NCBI RefSeq assembly: GCF_037975245.1 | Contig: NC_092582.1 | Location: 11,944,001 to 12,008,000 of the forward strand | Source of the DNA: Apostichopus japonicus | Taxonomy: Eukaryota; Echinodermata; Holothuroidea; Aspidochirotida; Stichopodidae | DNA length: 64,000 nucleotides | Direction: 5' to 3' | Part shown: positions 24,566 through 35,574 of the stretch, in pieces | How the letters are laid out: each line of letters begins with the position of its first letter | Position numbering within the stretch: position 1 is the stretch's first letter | Made by a program: the position numbers and the translations under genes | The notes under the pieces: generated by a model | The model's input: only the letters and a program-made list of their open reading frames with translations | Told to the model about the DNA's origin: nothing | Databases searched by the model: none

Positions 24566-26615
24566 GTAAGATTCCTTTACACTGTTTTTATTTGGGAGGG
24601 GGGGGGGGTCGGGAGAGGGAGTTGATTGGCATGATTCCTGCATAATTTTCTTAACAATAATCATTAACTTGATGAGTTCTGTGCTGGCTTATGTGAGGCT
24701 AAGGGCTGTAGCTGTCTTCACACAATAAATCAATTTTGACTCAATGGCTTTAAAAAATGAAACCTAATTGCCAACAATAAAAGATTGAAGAATAAGTTAA
24801 TTAGAAAACTCCAGTTTCCAGACAAATGTTTTCAAATATTTGATTTTATTTGCTTAGTTTCGAGAGGAGAATTTTATGTGATGTCAGTTTGAAACTCAGC
24901 AATTAAATGTTCAACTTCTAATTAGCTTCTTGCCAGATCAACTTGGTAAAACCACATATAGTAACTATTTTCTTTGGTGGAGATATCATGCATGGTAATG
25001 AGTGAGCGGGGTTAACATGAAACTAGTATCAACATGTTGCTTGACCATTACAACATTTTTTTTAAACATCTCTGGTTTATTCTGCTGATTGAATGTTTGT
25101 AACGGGCGGGACCAAAATAGATTTTAGCTGACGTTCTCTTGTTAGCTCCAATCTGAAGAATGGTAGGTTGGTTTGAGGTGATCCTTGCAGCAATGATGAG
25201 CTAAGGAGCGTCGTTTTTGCTTTTAGTGCAGATATTGTGCAACAAAATGAGTGGGCAGGGCTTAACATTAATAACTGTTAGCTCCAATCTGAAGAATGGT
25301 AGGTTGGTTTGAGGTGATCCTTGCAGCAATGACGAGTTAAGGAGGGTCGTTATTGCTTTTGGTGCAGATATCGTGCAACGAAATGAGTGGGCAGGGCTTA
25401 ACATTAAAACCTGATCTGCAATTGCTCACCAACCATATGTGGTATGACTAAATTTTATTGTGCTGAGCAGGTTGGTTACACAATGCAATGTTTTCAGTGC
25501 TATTATTTTGCTGCAATATGTTGATGAGATGTGTGACAAAATAAGGTTCAGCTGAAATTTCTTTATAAACACAGAATCGGAAGAATTTTATTCCATTTGA
25601 GTTGATACTTAACATAATGATACCTCATAGCCTGCAGGAATTGTCCGTCTCGTTTTCTTGGCAGATATTTTCCACTTTCGCCCATGTTTGTTGCATCTCA
25701 ATCATCATTTCCAGCTTTTTCTAATATTTGTAGAGCCTTAATTACTATTAAGTGTGTGCAAACCCCCTTCCCTCCCCCCACATACAAACAAACGCACACA
25801 CAAATTACTCATGTTACATCATGGAAACCATAATGCATTTTACCTTGGTTGATTTTTCATATATTGAACAAACTAAATATTAAGAAAATGTCCCTTAACA
25901 TATTACTTAATTCAAAAGGGAATTGCGATATAGCATCATTACGGTAATGTTGCTTTACCATTCCAATGTTGTTGTTATAGGAGAAATGATATACTGCTTA
26001 AATCTTCATGGTGGTGACAGCAACCCAATGAGATTCCTGGCTTGCAGCCGACAATATCAGGAACTTGGCCAAAGTTGGTTGAGTTGATAATCTAACACAC
26101 TGTCTAGACTGAGTTTGCAGCAAGAACAGCCATCAAATTACCATTTCCCCAAAGGGTGGTGTAGCTGGGAACCACATTGCACTTCGCATGTGTGGTTGGA
26201 GTATTAATTTTATACAGGTTGTAAAACACTGCATGAAGTCACATTTATTCTTTCATCAACATTGATTCTATCATCACAGAAATCCTCATAGAGGCATAAA
26301 TTTCCAGAATAGGGACTGATATTGACCGACTTAAATTTCATCTGATCTTGAATTTGGTATGACCTCTATGTATTAACATATTCCTTAATTAACAAAGAAA
26401 AAAAATGCAAATTTGCATTCAATATCCAATAAATGTCTCGGAGCGTTTAAATTTTTTATTGCAAGAAAGAATTTTTTAACAAAGGGAATCGATATACATA
26501 TGAACATATCCACAGTGTACTAACACAAATAATTGCTGACCTGTGCTGTGATAGGTTGTTGAATATACTGTAGCTGTTGCATGTAATCCATAAATTTAAT
26601 TATTTTATATTTCAG
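24566..26615. other. Intron-like stretch with a local tandem repeat
   Basis: Runs from the donor of the integrase C-terminal exon to the next credible acceptor. It holds a G run near 24597-24609, the 136-bp tandem repeat described separately, and otherwise AT-rich DNA with no coding signal. Confidence 0.5.
25141..25412. repeat. 136-bp tandem repeat, two copies
   Basis: GTTAGCTCCAATCTGAAGAA begins at 25141 and again at 25277. The copies match closely to the shared end GAGTGGGCAGGGCTTAACATTA. A degenerate third trace (AATGAGTGAGCGGGGTTAAC) lies near 24999. The two similar minus-strand open frames here are products of the repeat and not genes. Confidence 0.9.
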
Positions 26616-26657
26616 GAACTTGCAGCCAGTATCATCAGTACAAACACACCAGATGAG
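26616..26657 (+). CDS. Candidate 42-nt exon after the integrase
   Basis: ATTTCAG precedes a 14-codon phase-0 segment (ELAASIISTNTPDE) and GTTAGC follows. The length is a multiple of three. It is assigned to the integrase gene only because it is the next exon-like segment on the strand. It is too short to identify. Confidence 0.35.
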
Positions 26658-27208
26658 GTTAGCAGCCCAAGTTTGAATATGATTCAAATATCCAATAGAA
26701 GAAATTTGAATTAAAGGTAGTCTGTATAGGCAACAAATTATAGCATACTTTTCTGAAGATTTCAAAAATTACATTCCTTGAGATTCTTATCAATTGATGT
26801 CAAGATGACTGAATGTCTCAGTGAGGTAAATTTCCTCCAGGGTGGTAATGACAACAGTTTAAAATGTTGACCAAATGTGCCCGTATTGGAACTTTTGGCA
26901 TATTTGGGGCCAAACAAACCTCTGCCCCCCTGCACAATTTCCCACCCCAACCTATGTTCTATATTTCTCTTTCACAATATATGTTACCTTCTTACAGGGA
27001 GAAACATGATCAAGGTCAATACAGCCCCACAGTTATTGCATATATATCCAACTCTTGCAAAGAATACTGGTTTTCTATTTCAAATTGAGTTTTCCCTTTC
27101 ATTATTTTATGGATATAGATCCATGTTATTGTGAATTTTTTGATCGTGGAAAATCACTGGCCATGCTCGAAAAGTCACATTAAATATTGTTAAATGTTTT
27201 TATTTCAG

Positions 27209-27235
27209 GAACAAAGCAATCCTGTTACTGTAAAG
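27209..27235 (+). CDS. Candidate 27-nt micro-exon
   Basis: TTATTTCAG precedes nine codons (EQSNPVTVK), which are followed by a perfect GTAAGT donor. It is in phase 0 at both ends, like the preceding candidate exon. The strong splice signals are the only evidence. Confidence 0.4.
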
Positions 27236-27756
27236 GTAAGTAACCTAAGACAACCCATGCAGCTTTAGAAATAAATTCATTAAGGCAGGGATTGCAAGCT
27301 ACGGAGGTGCAAGACTTCATGGAGGTGCAAGACTTCATGTGACTTGATCCTCCCCACCTGGAAATGTTGAAAAATGGAAGACTTTTACTGTGCCAGGATA
27401 TCCTTCACAAACTCCTATGCCTGGTTTTAAGTTTTATTATCCCCCAAATATACTAGATTTCCAACATGGGCACTCTCTTTGTCAAGTTCATGATACCTCT
27501 ACTCCTTTCTCCCAGTAGCATATTCCAACAAATGGTTATTAAGATATGATGTGTTTATCATTTTACTTGATGAGAGTAACTTTTCAGCTACAGAAGCTAG
27601 TGACAGACTTCCAAGAAAGTGCTTTGAAACATCAAGCAATCATAAAAAAAATAGATACAAATGAAGGCTGCAACCCTAAACTTTTCCACTTATATTGGTG
27701 AGCCACCCATGTCAGATGTAGATTTCCTACAAATCTAAATTTTCCTTCTTTTGTAG

Positions 27757-27846
27757 CTTCTTTGCAGCATCATTCAACACTATGATGGACATAGCTCTGA
27801 ATTAATGGAAGTAATCAAAGCTCTCTTCCATGCAGTTTCAACCTGA
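27757..27846 (+). CDS. Candidate terminal exon
   Basis: A TTTTGTAG acceptor is followed by 29 phase-0 codons (LLCSIIQHYDGHSSELMEVI and onward) and a TGA. It would join in frame to the 27-nt exon and close the gene. No family is recognised. The minus-strand frame 27815-28114 overlaps it but shows no motif. Confidence 0.35.
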   Translation, partial: LLCSIIQHYDGHSSELMEVIKALFHAVST

Positions 27847-28625
27847 ACTTCATGGGCCTCCTGTCTCGCAAGGTTGAAACAGATTCTTCCAGAGTTTGAT
27901 TCAACTGCACAGGAGGATGCGTTGGAATTCCTTGCTGCAGTTTACACATCATCATGCACTTCCTGTAACCAAAGCCAGTGCAAACTTTTAGATGAGTAAG
28001 AGACATAGATCGTTCTGTGAAAAGCATCAAAGCAACCCCCCAAAAAATAAGTGAACTTTTCAATGTATTATTTAAATTTATGCCATGTTGGTCCAAATAT
28101 TCAAATTTGGTCACTTTTGGTCAAAATTCTATAAACTGTTACAACTTTTGAGGAAATTTACCTCACAGGGACATTCAGTCATCTTGTGTGTTCATTAAGA
28201 ATGTCTGAGAACAATTTGGACTAAGGGCCTACATGAAAGTAACTTGTTAAAAACTTCTAGCAATTATAGCATCCTATAATTTGGGGCATATACAGACTAC
28301 CTTTAACATTGAAACTGATTAGGAATTTGCTTAGGTTTGCAGGGAATTAGTCATTTTTAAAAGAGGTATCATGGCACCAGTTAGATCTGACTGATAAACT
28401 TGCATCAATACAATGAGGATGCACATTTTGTAAGGCTGGGTTTAGATGATAGTCTGTATCTGATTTATAAGTTTGTTGCTCTTAATAGTAATTCTGATAA
28501 TTTTAAGTAAAAGCTGAATGAAAGTTTTCATTTATACCTGATAATCCAGAGGGTAAAGGAACAAATGGAAATTGCAATAGAAATGCAACATTGTTGTAAT
28601 GAGTAACTTATTTTTTCCTTTCCAG
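27847..28625. other. No feature seen
   Basis: AT-rich sequence with scattered short frames. I see no splice-bounded exon and no repeat. Confidence 0.5.
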
Positions 28626-28803
28626 GTACTTCTTCTTACATACAACAAATGAGATGAAGTGGACTTCCTGCAATGAGACTTGGCACTGTCGGGCAAACTC
28701 ATATCCAGTAATTCCAATATATCCTAGTAACAAGGGCTATATGTCATGCTTGAGTATGCAGGGGCACCTTGAGGTGTGTCTAGATTGCTTTTGTGAGTCC
28801 TGG
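28626..28803 (+). CDS. Cys-rich exon-like frame, unknown family
   Basis: A TTTCCAG acceptor leads into a 59-codon frame that runs to a TGA at about 28803. It is rich in Cys, Trp and His (MKWTSCNETWHCRANSYP, then YMSCLSMQ, VCLDCFCESW). The cysteine spacing suggests a small metal-binding module. I do not recognise the family. It may belong with the later exons at 30759 and 31463. Confidence 0.4.
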
Positions 28804-29855
28804 TGAGTTCCTGCAAACTCCCTGTTTTTGTTATATTGTTTTCATTCCATGCTGTTTGTGTTATGTAAAATTGTTTCAATATGTAACACAATGCATTTTT
28901 GTGAAATAGCAGTATGTGTGTTTATGAGTGTAATGCTAAGAGCCTGTCATTACGATAACTCAATAAACTGACAAATGAACAGTAGTCAAATTCTGTAACT
29001 ATTAGTGATGTAAGTTAATGGCCAGAATTCATACCTTGGAAATTTTCATGTTTAGAATCCAGCTTGAGTTGAAATGATCCCATTGAGCAGTTCTAAATAC
29101 TGTATACAGGCATCTTTTCATATTGACTGTAGATCTCTGGTGTTATGTCTTTCACAATTTATTAATTTATTAAGTGTTGTGGAAAGAGTTAATTTCACAT
29201 AGGGTGACATGTATATGTGAAATTAATTAACTAGTTAATTGTATTTAATCGTCCAGTGTGACGAAATTACACTAAATCACCATTGTCTCCCCAAGTGGTG
29301 AGTTTATGCTATGTCGTCCTAAGTGTTGTGAAAAGAGTTAAATTTACCTAGAGCAAAGATGTCTCCTTAGGAGCTTTATGTACAATTCACTATTTTTAAA
29401 TTAAATACTTTGGTATTTGTATTAGGCAGAGGGATTATTATAAATAGCACACCATCAGTCCGGTTCTCCTTCAATACTTCTCTCCAGAAAGGACACAATT
29501 TTCTGGCCAATGGTTCAAGAACGGGATTGATAAAGTATACCGTTTGTATTAGAAACCATTACTTCATCTAGCCAAGGATGTGAAGAATTATTAGTCTCCA
29601 GTAGTTCTTGATTCAGTGGTTCATATTCAATTCATGTTGAGTTTTCAGGAACTATTACCAGTTATGCAACGAGTCAGGGCTAGAGTCACTAAATTTAAGA
29701 GAAATAAAGTAACTCAAACACAAGTTCATGGACAGTCTTCCCATAGATCTAGATTATGCAGTGACCAAGACCAAGATTCAACTCAAATGTAGGTTTCATA
29801 AAAGTTATATCTTTATTAAGTATCTTGATAGTCACTGACTTTTTCATGTTTGCTG
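28804..29855. other. Non-coding, one imperfect direct repeat
   Basis: The words AAGTGTTGTGGAAAGAGTTAA (about 29174) and AAGTGTTGTGAAAAGAGTTAA (about 29320) flank a short stretch. No gene is seen. Confidence 0.45.
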
Positions 29856-29859
29856 AAAG

Positions 29860-30160
29860 TGGTTGTACCAGATGTCATTGTCTTAAACTCCACAAGTCAC
29901 AAAGTAGCATTAATATTTGGCATAAATTTTTTTCTAATAGGGTCGTGAATGAGTGGAATGGTTTGCCTGAGAAAATTGTACTTGCAAGTACTGTAGTGTG
30001 AATGGGTTTAAGAATGCTTTGGAGAAGCACTTTAAGCATTGTAATCGGGTCTGATCGTTTGTGTCATCAGTTTTCTTCCATCTCCTATAGGGTCTTTGAT
30101 GGGGACTTGAGTGTCCCTCCTGATCCTTTTTCTTTACTAAACTGATCTAAACTAATAAGG
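29860..30160 (+). pseudogene. LINE ORF2 C-terminal remnant, CR1/Jockey-like
   Basis: The frame reads CHCLKLHKSQSSINIWHKFF, then NRVVNEWNGLPEKIVLAS, and after a break VNGFKNALEKHFKHC. This follows the common LINE C-terminal pattern of RGxSLKL, FFSxRVVxxWNxLPxxVV and SVNxFKxxLDxHW. The 3-prime part ends in CTGATCTAAACTAATAAGG, similar to a LINE tail. The reverse transcriptase is absent. It is a different family from LINE-A, whose C-terminus differs. Confidence 0.7.
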
Positions 30161-30758
30161 TCAAGCATAAAGTATGTGTGCTGTAGGCCTATGCAATTGC
30201 AGAAGCCAACCTTCTTAACCTTTTTGAACTAGCACTTTTAAGGTTAACTTAACCTTTTAGAAGGTAAGCTTAACGTTTTCTTTGCAAATGTAACACGAAC
30301 ACGATTGAGCAAGAGTCGTGCCAGCAATGCCACTGCATGAGGGAAATTCACAGTGACAGAGTAAATAATTGCTTTCCCACCCACGGATGAACACATGTTA
30401 GGTATATTACTATCACTATTGCATTTAAAATATAAATATGTTTATTTAAGGTATCATTTAATTGTTTTCATTTACTCCATTAGTAGTCTTCCCTTTTCCA
30501 ACAGCTTTACTGGAAAGGCTCTTGCTTAGCCGCATTACACAAACACTTTACGAACAGAATACTGCAGATAGCTGATCGTTAACTATGTTAGGAATCCACA
30601 TGCAGTTCTGGTTATAAAAATAGTAAGAGACAAGATCTGTATTTCAATCTATGTTTATGGTTAACTACGATTAAGAATAATGAATTATAATTTTAATAAA
30701 TGAGCCCTTCAGTACTGATAACCAGGATTTTAGTTATCTATTTTTTCTTTCTTTACAG
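30161..30758. other. No feature seen
   Basis: AT-rich, with a run of AACCTTTT-type words near 30215-30270. No open frame or splice-bounded exon is convincing. Confidence 0.45.
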
Positions 30759-30935
30759 TACAGAAATGCAGGGTTGCACTACACCATTTCCCACAGAGGA
30801 AGTATGGCAGAAAACAGGTGGAATTTTACATATAAATGCCAAAAATGTGCTGGACAGAAAGGTTCAATAAGCTTTTGGAACATTGACACCTCATTCACTT
30901 ACATGAGGAAACCTTTTCTCATAGATGTTGAATAA
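30759..30935 (+). CDS. Exon-like frame resembling the Mutator-like N-terminal zinc region
   Basis: A CTTTACAG acceptor leads into 58 codons and a TAA. The frame has a CxxC knuckle in NFTYKCQKCAGQKGSISFWN and reads RGSMAENR upstream. The arrangement of a basic stretch, then KCxxC, then a hydrophobic SISFW resembles the segment before the core of Mutator-like transposase-domain proteins of animals. This is judged by eye and the similarity is weak. It may be a remnant of a transposon or of a gene derived from one. Confidence 0.35.
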   Translation, partial: YRNAGLHYTISHRGSMAENRWNFTYKCQKCAGQKGSISFWNIDTSFTYMRKPFLIDVE

Positions 30936-31462
30936 ACAGTTGTAAGAAGATTAACATGTAGAATTGGTTCTGAAACTAAATCAGTATTTATGAACTCCTC
31001 ACATCTATGATCTCACCATAAAAGAACAGAAGCAAGTTGTTGAGTTTGAAGAGTTAGCAACTTAAAATTAGGAAAAAGTTTCATATTCAAGAAGAAATCA
31101 AATTTCAACTTTATGATAAAGAATGGGATGATTGCATGGGTAGGTGTTGAAAACCTCTCAGCTACCTCAAAGGGGAAAAGTAAAAGTAATACCCATCACC
31201 TCAGAGCTTATACCATCATAGACTTACACTCACTAAGTAGTACATGTAGCTTATTTGATTGGGAAGTTGTAGATCTGGTGAGTAGCCTACTTCTGTGCAG
31301 TGTAGCAGAGCGAAAGCGACAGAAGTTTAAAAGCATATATTGCTACTCAATGTGGTGTAAGAATTAGCTGAACTGAGCCCCAAGCTGCATGCAGAATAAG
31401 CTTATAGGCCTATATACATTTAGAAATATGTAACTGGAAAGCTCACACCTTTGCAATTTCAG
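30936..31462. other. Intervening DNA with one 84-codon frame
   Basis: The frame 31113-31367 (MIKNGMIAWVGVENLSATSK and onward) is open but shows no recognised motif, and is most likely spurious or part of an unknown exon. Confidence 0.35.
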
Positions 31463-31869
31463 ACCAAGATTGGATGGCATGAGCTGATGACATTGTTGGC
31501 AAAACATACATCAGCCCCAGCAAGTTACACAGAGGGATGCAGAATGTGGACAGGTGCCTACACCATCAGTAAGCCAGGGGCACCAGCATATGGCATTATT
31601 TTCACAATGCTAACCCTGGCAGCTAAGAGAAGAGGCAGCAGAGTCCACATTCTGACATATATGCTCTTCAAAGTATTGTGCAAAGTAAAGAAATCTTAAG
31701 GACCAAACCATTTGACATCTCCTACATATGCCACAACAGCCTACATTTGGAGAGAGGTGTCACATCTCTAAACAGTATCTTGCAGTGCAACACAGCAGAA
31801 AGCCTTGAAAGTTTGATGGCACTTGCCAATTTTATGGTCATCAGCTTGATTGCCTACTTCCCTGACTGA
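31463..31869 (+). pseudogene. His-Me/HNH nuclease-like domain, frameshifted
   Basis: After a TTTCAG acceptor the frame reads TKIGWHELMTLLAKHTSAPA, then GCRMWTGAYTISKPGAPAYG and IIFTML. GCxxWTGA followed by YGxI is the start of zinc-binding-loop His-Me finger endonuclease domains. About 45 codons later, in the next frame, PFDISYICHNSLHLERGVTS matches the HxCHNxxC region expected of that family, with the second Cys replaced by His. A one-base shift near 31685 separates the two halves. The Cys and His motifs make the call plausible, but it is by eye only. Confidence 0.45.
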
Positions 31870-32585
31870 GTGATACTGTTTTAACTCATAACAGTGAGTG
31901 TGAATAGACTCAGTTTACAAATTACTGGTATCACTGATAAATATTGTCATCTTCATCATCAGTGTAGTTTTTCATCCTAGAGCAACTGGTCATGAATCAG
32001 TTGATCTTTCTTATAGATACTGGACTGGTTTATGTTTTTAGTTCTACCATGTAGCTTGTACTTTCTCTCTCTGAGTTGTGCTCTCCTCCATCTGTATGCT
32101 CTGCCTCTCTTACGTAATTCATCACATTGCTGTTTTCTTTGCATCTATTTCAGAGTCTGGATACATGGACTATTTGAGCTCACCTTTAATACTGCAGCTT
32201 CCATCTTCCCGGCTATGGACTCTTCAGGCACATTATATGTTATGTGTATGGAACTGTAGTCCCTGTACTGACCAATGCACGAAAGTGTGGTACTATGTTT
32301 TGGATTGGTCACAGTGAAAGCCTTATTGATGACATCTGCTTTTGAGTGGAAGTCTCAAAACGAGTGGACCATAATCATTTGCTGCAGGTGGGTGTCTCAG
32401 ATAGTTTGTTTAGCTTCCTGTTGTCAGTGTGGGATATTAGCAGAGAACCCTTTGCAGCATTTGGCATACATGGAAATGTGTACTTCCTGCCCCTCTTGCA
32501 TACAAATGAATGCTTTTGGCAATATAAATAATTTCCACTGTAGTACTTTGCAAGGCATTCTAAACATGTTGATAAAGCGCTTTTG
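31870..32585. other. No gene recognised
   Basis: Several overlapping frames of 60-100 codons occur, none with a family motif, and they shadow each other on both strands. The stretch adjoins the minus-strand LINE tail at 32590. Confidence 0.4.
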
Positions 32586-32589
32586 ATAT

Positions 32590-33245
32590 TTCAGATATAA
32601 GAAATTTATTGACCAAAAAAATTGGCATTCAGTCCATCTCAGTAAAACAGACAATAAAACAATCATAAATACATCGAAAATACATAAAAATCTGATTCAT
32701 AAAACGAAAAATTAAGACTACTATGTCCATGTTCTGACACATATATTTGGCTTATTTCCTACATAATTCATTGGCAAGATTGAGAATAGCCCTTTGCAAG
32801 AAAGAACGCCTGTATCTCTCGGTTCAGCATCTCATGACAATTAGTCTGCCTGTTTGATTGCTGTAATCTACCCGATGCCCCAGAGGATGTTGGGATGACA
32901 TGATTGACTTCATATTACTCTGTGATACTCTGACAAGCAACTCATCTACTGAACTGAGGTCATGTGACCGACAAACTTTCCTTGCTTTAGAAACTAGTCT
33001 ACTTAACTTGGTCATGTCTCTAGCAGTAGTATTTTCACCCCACACGGCTAAACAGAATGTAATGGTGGTCTTGATTGCCGATTTTAATATAGAACAGAGA
33101 AATAAGAGTTGGTCTAGTCCGAATAAATTAAGCTTCTGTAATAGGAACATACGCTGATTAGTTTTTGCTAGAATACGTTTTACATGTTCATCCCACTCCA
33201 ATTTATCAGTGATGGTTTCTCCCAGGTATTTATAAGATTGTCGAG
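32590..33245 (-). pseudogene. Rex1/L2-like LINE 3-prime fragment
   Basis: The minus-strand frame begins near 33245 with SYKYLGETITDKLEWDEHVK and continues RILAKTNQRMFLLQKLNLFG, then TFCLAVWGENTTARDMTKLS and LVSKARKV. This is the post-catalytic region of Rex1/L2-type LINEs (YKYLGxxIxxxLxWxxH, then RLxxLRKL). The catalytic reverse transcriptase is missing. The 3-prime UTR runs to about 32590. It sits beside a minus-strand transposase-like fragment. Confidence 0.72.
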
Positions 33246-33251
33246 CGCTTC

Positions 33252-33770
33252 TTAGTCACAGTTTTTGCAGGAATATATCAGAGGAGAATACTGCTTTAAT
33301 ATAGTCAGTGCTCTGCGGAGTGACTTGAGTAGGTGAACTTGATCTAACAGGTTAAGTTCACTTTCAGAATGAGTAGTTACAGCCATTGTACTACTGAACC
33401 CTTTACATGCCTTGCCATCAGCATCAGTTGTGAGACACTTGACCGTTAGTGGATTCTTAGCTGTAAGTAATTTGGATTCACAAATCTTTCCACCATTTTG
33501 TTCATCTCCGAAATAGGGCATCTTTGCTGAACAGCCCTCGTTGCCTGGACTTTGTACCTTGTGATCCCTTCTTCTTTTCATTTCACCCATTAAGCACAAC
33601 TTGTTACTGTGATGGTAACCAATAACAAATGTATCCATGGTGACATTCGCAACTATTACATCTCTGCATTGGCTTGCAGGAGCAAATGGAGTCTTACTTC
33701 TTGCATTATACTTAGAGGGTTGTGATATTGATGATCATATTCTGCCTGAATTGGAAAGTCTTTGGAGAGG
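33252..33770 (-). pseudogene. Transposase-like fragment, possibly Mutator-like
   Basis: The minus-strand frame runs from about 33740 to 33252. Motifs in order are YNARSKTPFAPASQ, TFVIGYHHSNKLC, TVKCLTTDADGKACKGF and LDQVHLLKSLRRAL. The pattern KTPxQPASQ, then VIGxxxxNKLC, then TTDxDGxxxxGF, then a Dxx[HT]LxxSLR box resembles a transposase-like family of animal proteins I have seen annotated loosely as Mutator-like. The D in TTDAD could be catalytic. There is no acceptor-bounded start, and a stop lies upstream. I am not certain of the family. Confidence 0.4.
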
Positions 33771-33851
33771 CCATGCAGTTGCAGTGTCTTCTTAATTAGA
33801 ACCCTCTTTTGTGCAATATTATTTTTGATTAATTTCTTTCATTACATGTAG

Positions 33852-34002
33852 GTACAAACTGGTTGTAGTGTACTGACCACAGGACTGGGAAGAGACATGC
33901 TGTTGAGCAATCTACGAGCTGCACTTGAACTGCCCACTACTCAGAGGCAGCGGGGGCTACCCGTTCCTGGGAAAGGCATCCATACCTGGCGCTCATCCTG
34001 TA
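33852..34002 (+). CDS. Exon-like frame with a perfect donor
   Basis: ACATGTAG precedes the frame VQTGCSVLTTGLGRDMLLSN, then LRAALELPTTQRQRGLPVPG, ending at a GTAAGT donor. The shape LxTGxGRxxLxxxxAxxxLPTxxxR resembles the helical segment of Mutator-like transposase-domain proteins that follows the zinc region (compare 30759-30935). It may be a later exon of the same gene, on the opposite strand to the fragment at 33252-33770. Confidence 0.42.
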
Positions 34003-34233
34003 GTAAGTAATGTTTATATGTACATGCTATTGTGTCTGGGCTGGGTAAAATTAATTCCTTATCCTAGGTTGCCAGGGTCAGCTCTGTGCACCGTTGTCTT
34101 TGTAGAGAGTTTCAGAGTATGTTTGGTAGACCAAACCAACTGTGAATAGGAAATAATGGCTTTCAAACAGCATGTGTGTGTATTTGATTAGATGTGTGTG
34201 TGCGTGAAGCTATGGGGTTGGAATGGGATTTAT

Positions 34234-35243
34234 TGTGACGCCCAGGGGAGCGTCACGTAAACGCCTCCGTACATAGGTGGCATTACTACTGGTCTAGGTG
34301 TCCTGTTAGCGTGTATTGTTTTATTGTTCTCTGGGGGTCTGTTTTATCTAATATCTTTTTATATGTAAAGTGAATTGTTGTAGTTTCATATGCTAATTTA
34401 TACCTTTTGTTTCCGTCTCCCTTTCAGCTGTCCAGCTCTCGTGACAATAGTCTGGTCCCTCCGTAGCTATGTGGAATGTTCGAAGTTCCAATGTTTCGAT
34501 TCAGTTTTTGTGTTAAGGTAGGGCACTTGCTATTTTGGGTTCTAAGAGTGTGTTCCATTTTTTGGTGTTTGCTGCTGCCTAGTGAGGTCCGTTGGTCAGT
34601 TCGTTAAGTAAGTTAAATGTTCTTTTATAGTTTAGGCAAGTCCGAGTCCTATTTCTTATAATATTGTGGGCGTATTTCCCCGTTTGTCAGAATCCCTTTA
34701 AATTATAACATCTAAATTTACTAAAAGGTTGGGAACACGGTTGATATTATCGCCGCAACCTGCGGGTTATTCTTATGTTTGTGGCGCCGGGGTGACTTTA
34801 ATTCGGGTTGAATTTTCCCCGAGGCAACGCCTACGTATTGTAAAATTAGGACTCGTAATAATATGTTTGGCCACGGACTTCGCAGGTACGTATCGTTATC
34901 ATTTATGTAAATTATAAGCTGGAATTTATGTGGATTTGTATGTTATTAACTGAATATTGGTCCTAATTTATCACCTTACTACCTTATTTTTGGAGGTCAC
35001 TGCGTTGACCTAATGTATTATTTAATTTGGTTTTTATAGACACCTGCCCAAGTGGAGAAGGCAAAGGTTTTTGTATTAAATGTATTAGAAGCTTAAAAAG
35101 CAATTTATTTGTTTGTGTTTTTATTGGTTCAGGTTGTCTCAACTTGTAGTTGCCCCACATTCATCCTGACATAGGGTGGCCGACAGCGGCCCTATCAAAC
35201 CCACCGCCGCTCGGCAAGTTAAAACCCTGTTGGGGGCGCTACA
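34234..35243. mobile_element. Solo LTR, 1010 bp, with 4-bp target duplication
   Basis: The ends are TGTGACGCC (34234-34242) and GGCGCTACA (35235-35243), near-perfect inverted repeats beginning TG and ending CA as LTRs do. TTAT flanks both sides (34230-34233 and 35244-35247). No gag or pol lies beside it, so it is a solo LTR left by recombination between the two LTRs of a Ty3/BEL-like element. A perfect 7-bp inverted repeat (GTGACGC / GCGTCAC) sits at the extreme 5-prime end. The small open frame at 34729-34917 lies inside and is not a gene. Confidence 0.85.
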
Positions 35244-35247
35244 TTAT

Positions 35248-35574
35248 TGTGATTGGTGGTTACCCAATATGTGAACATAGAGCATTCGATATTATTTATA
35301 ATTCCTTTTGAAACAGGATTACTGGAGCATGAAGTTGATGGACAAATTTAGGAATGAGAGGAACACATGCAAGCAGTAAAGAGGAGAAGAAACAGTTAAG
35401 TGACACCTGTTCCACTGAAAAATAACCAAGTAGATGACCCAGCTAGCAAACAAAGGCATAAAATGTAAGTACAGGTATAACTTTTGAGAATGAAGCTCAT
35501 CTTGAGGAAAATAGACATCATTAAATAATTAACATACTAGACTAAAATTGCATTATGCAGTTCTATTCACAAAT
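35248..35574. other. Flank between solo LTR and LINE
   Basis: No convincing exon. An acceptor-like AACAG at about 35317 leads to only a short frame. Confidence 0.4.

Noticed and set aside
25077-25404. Two similar minus-strand proteins
   Set aside because: They are both translations of the 136-bp tandem repeat, with no start context or homologue.
34729-34917. 62-codon frame
   Set aside because: It lies inside the solo LTR, which is not expected to code.
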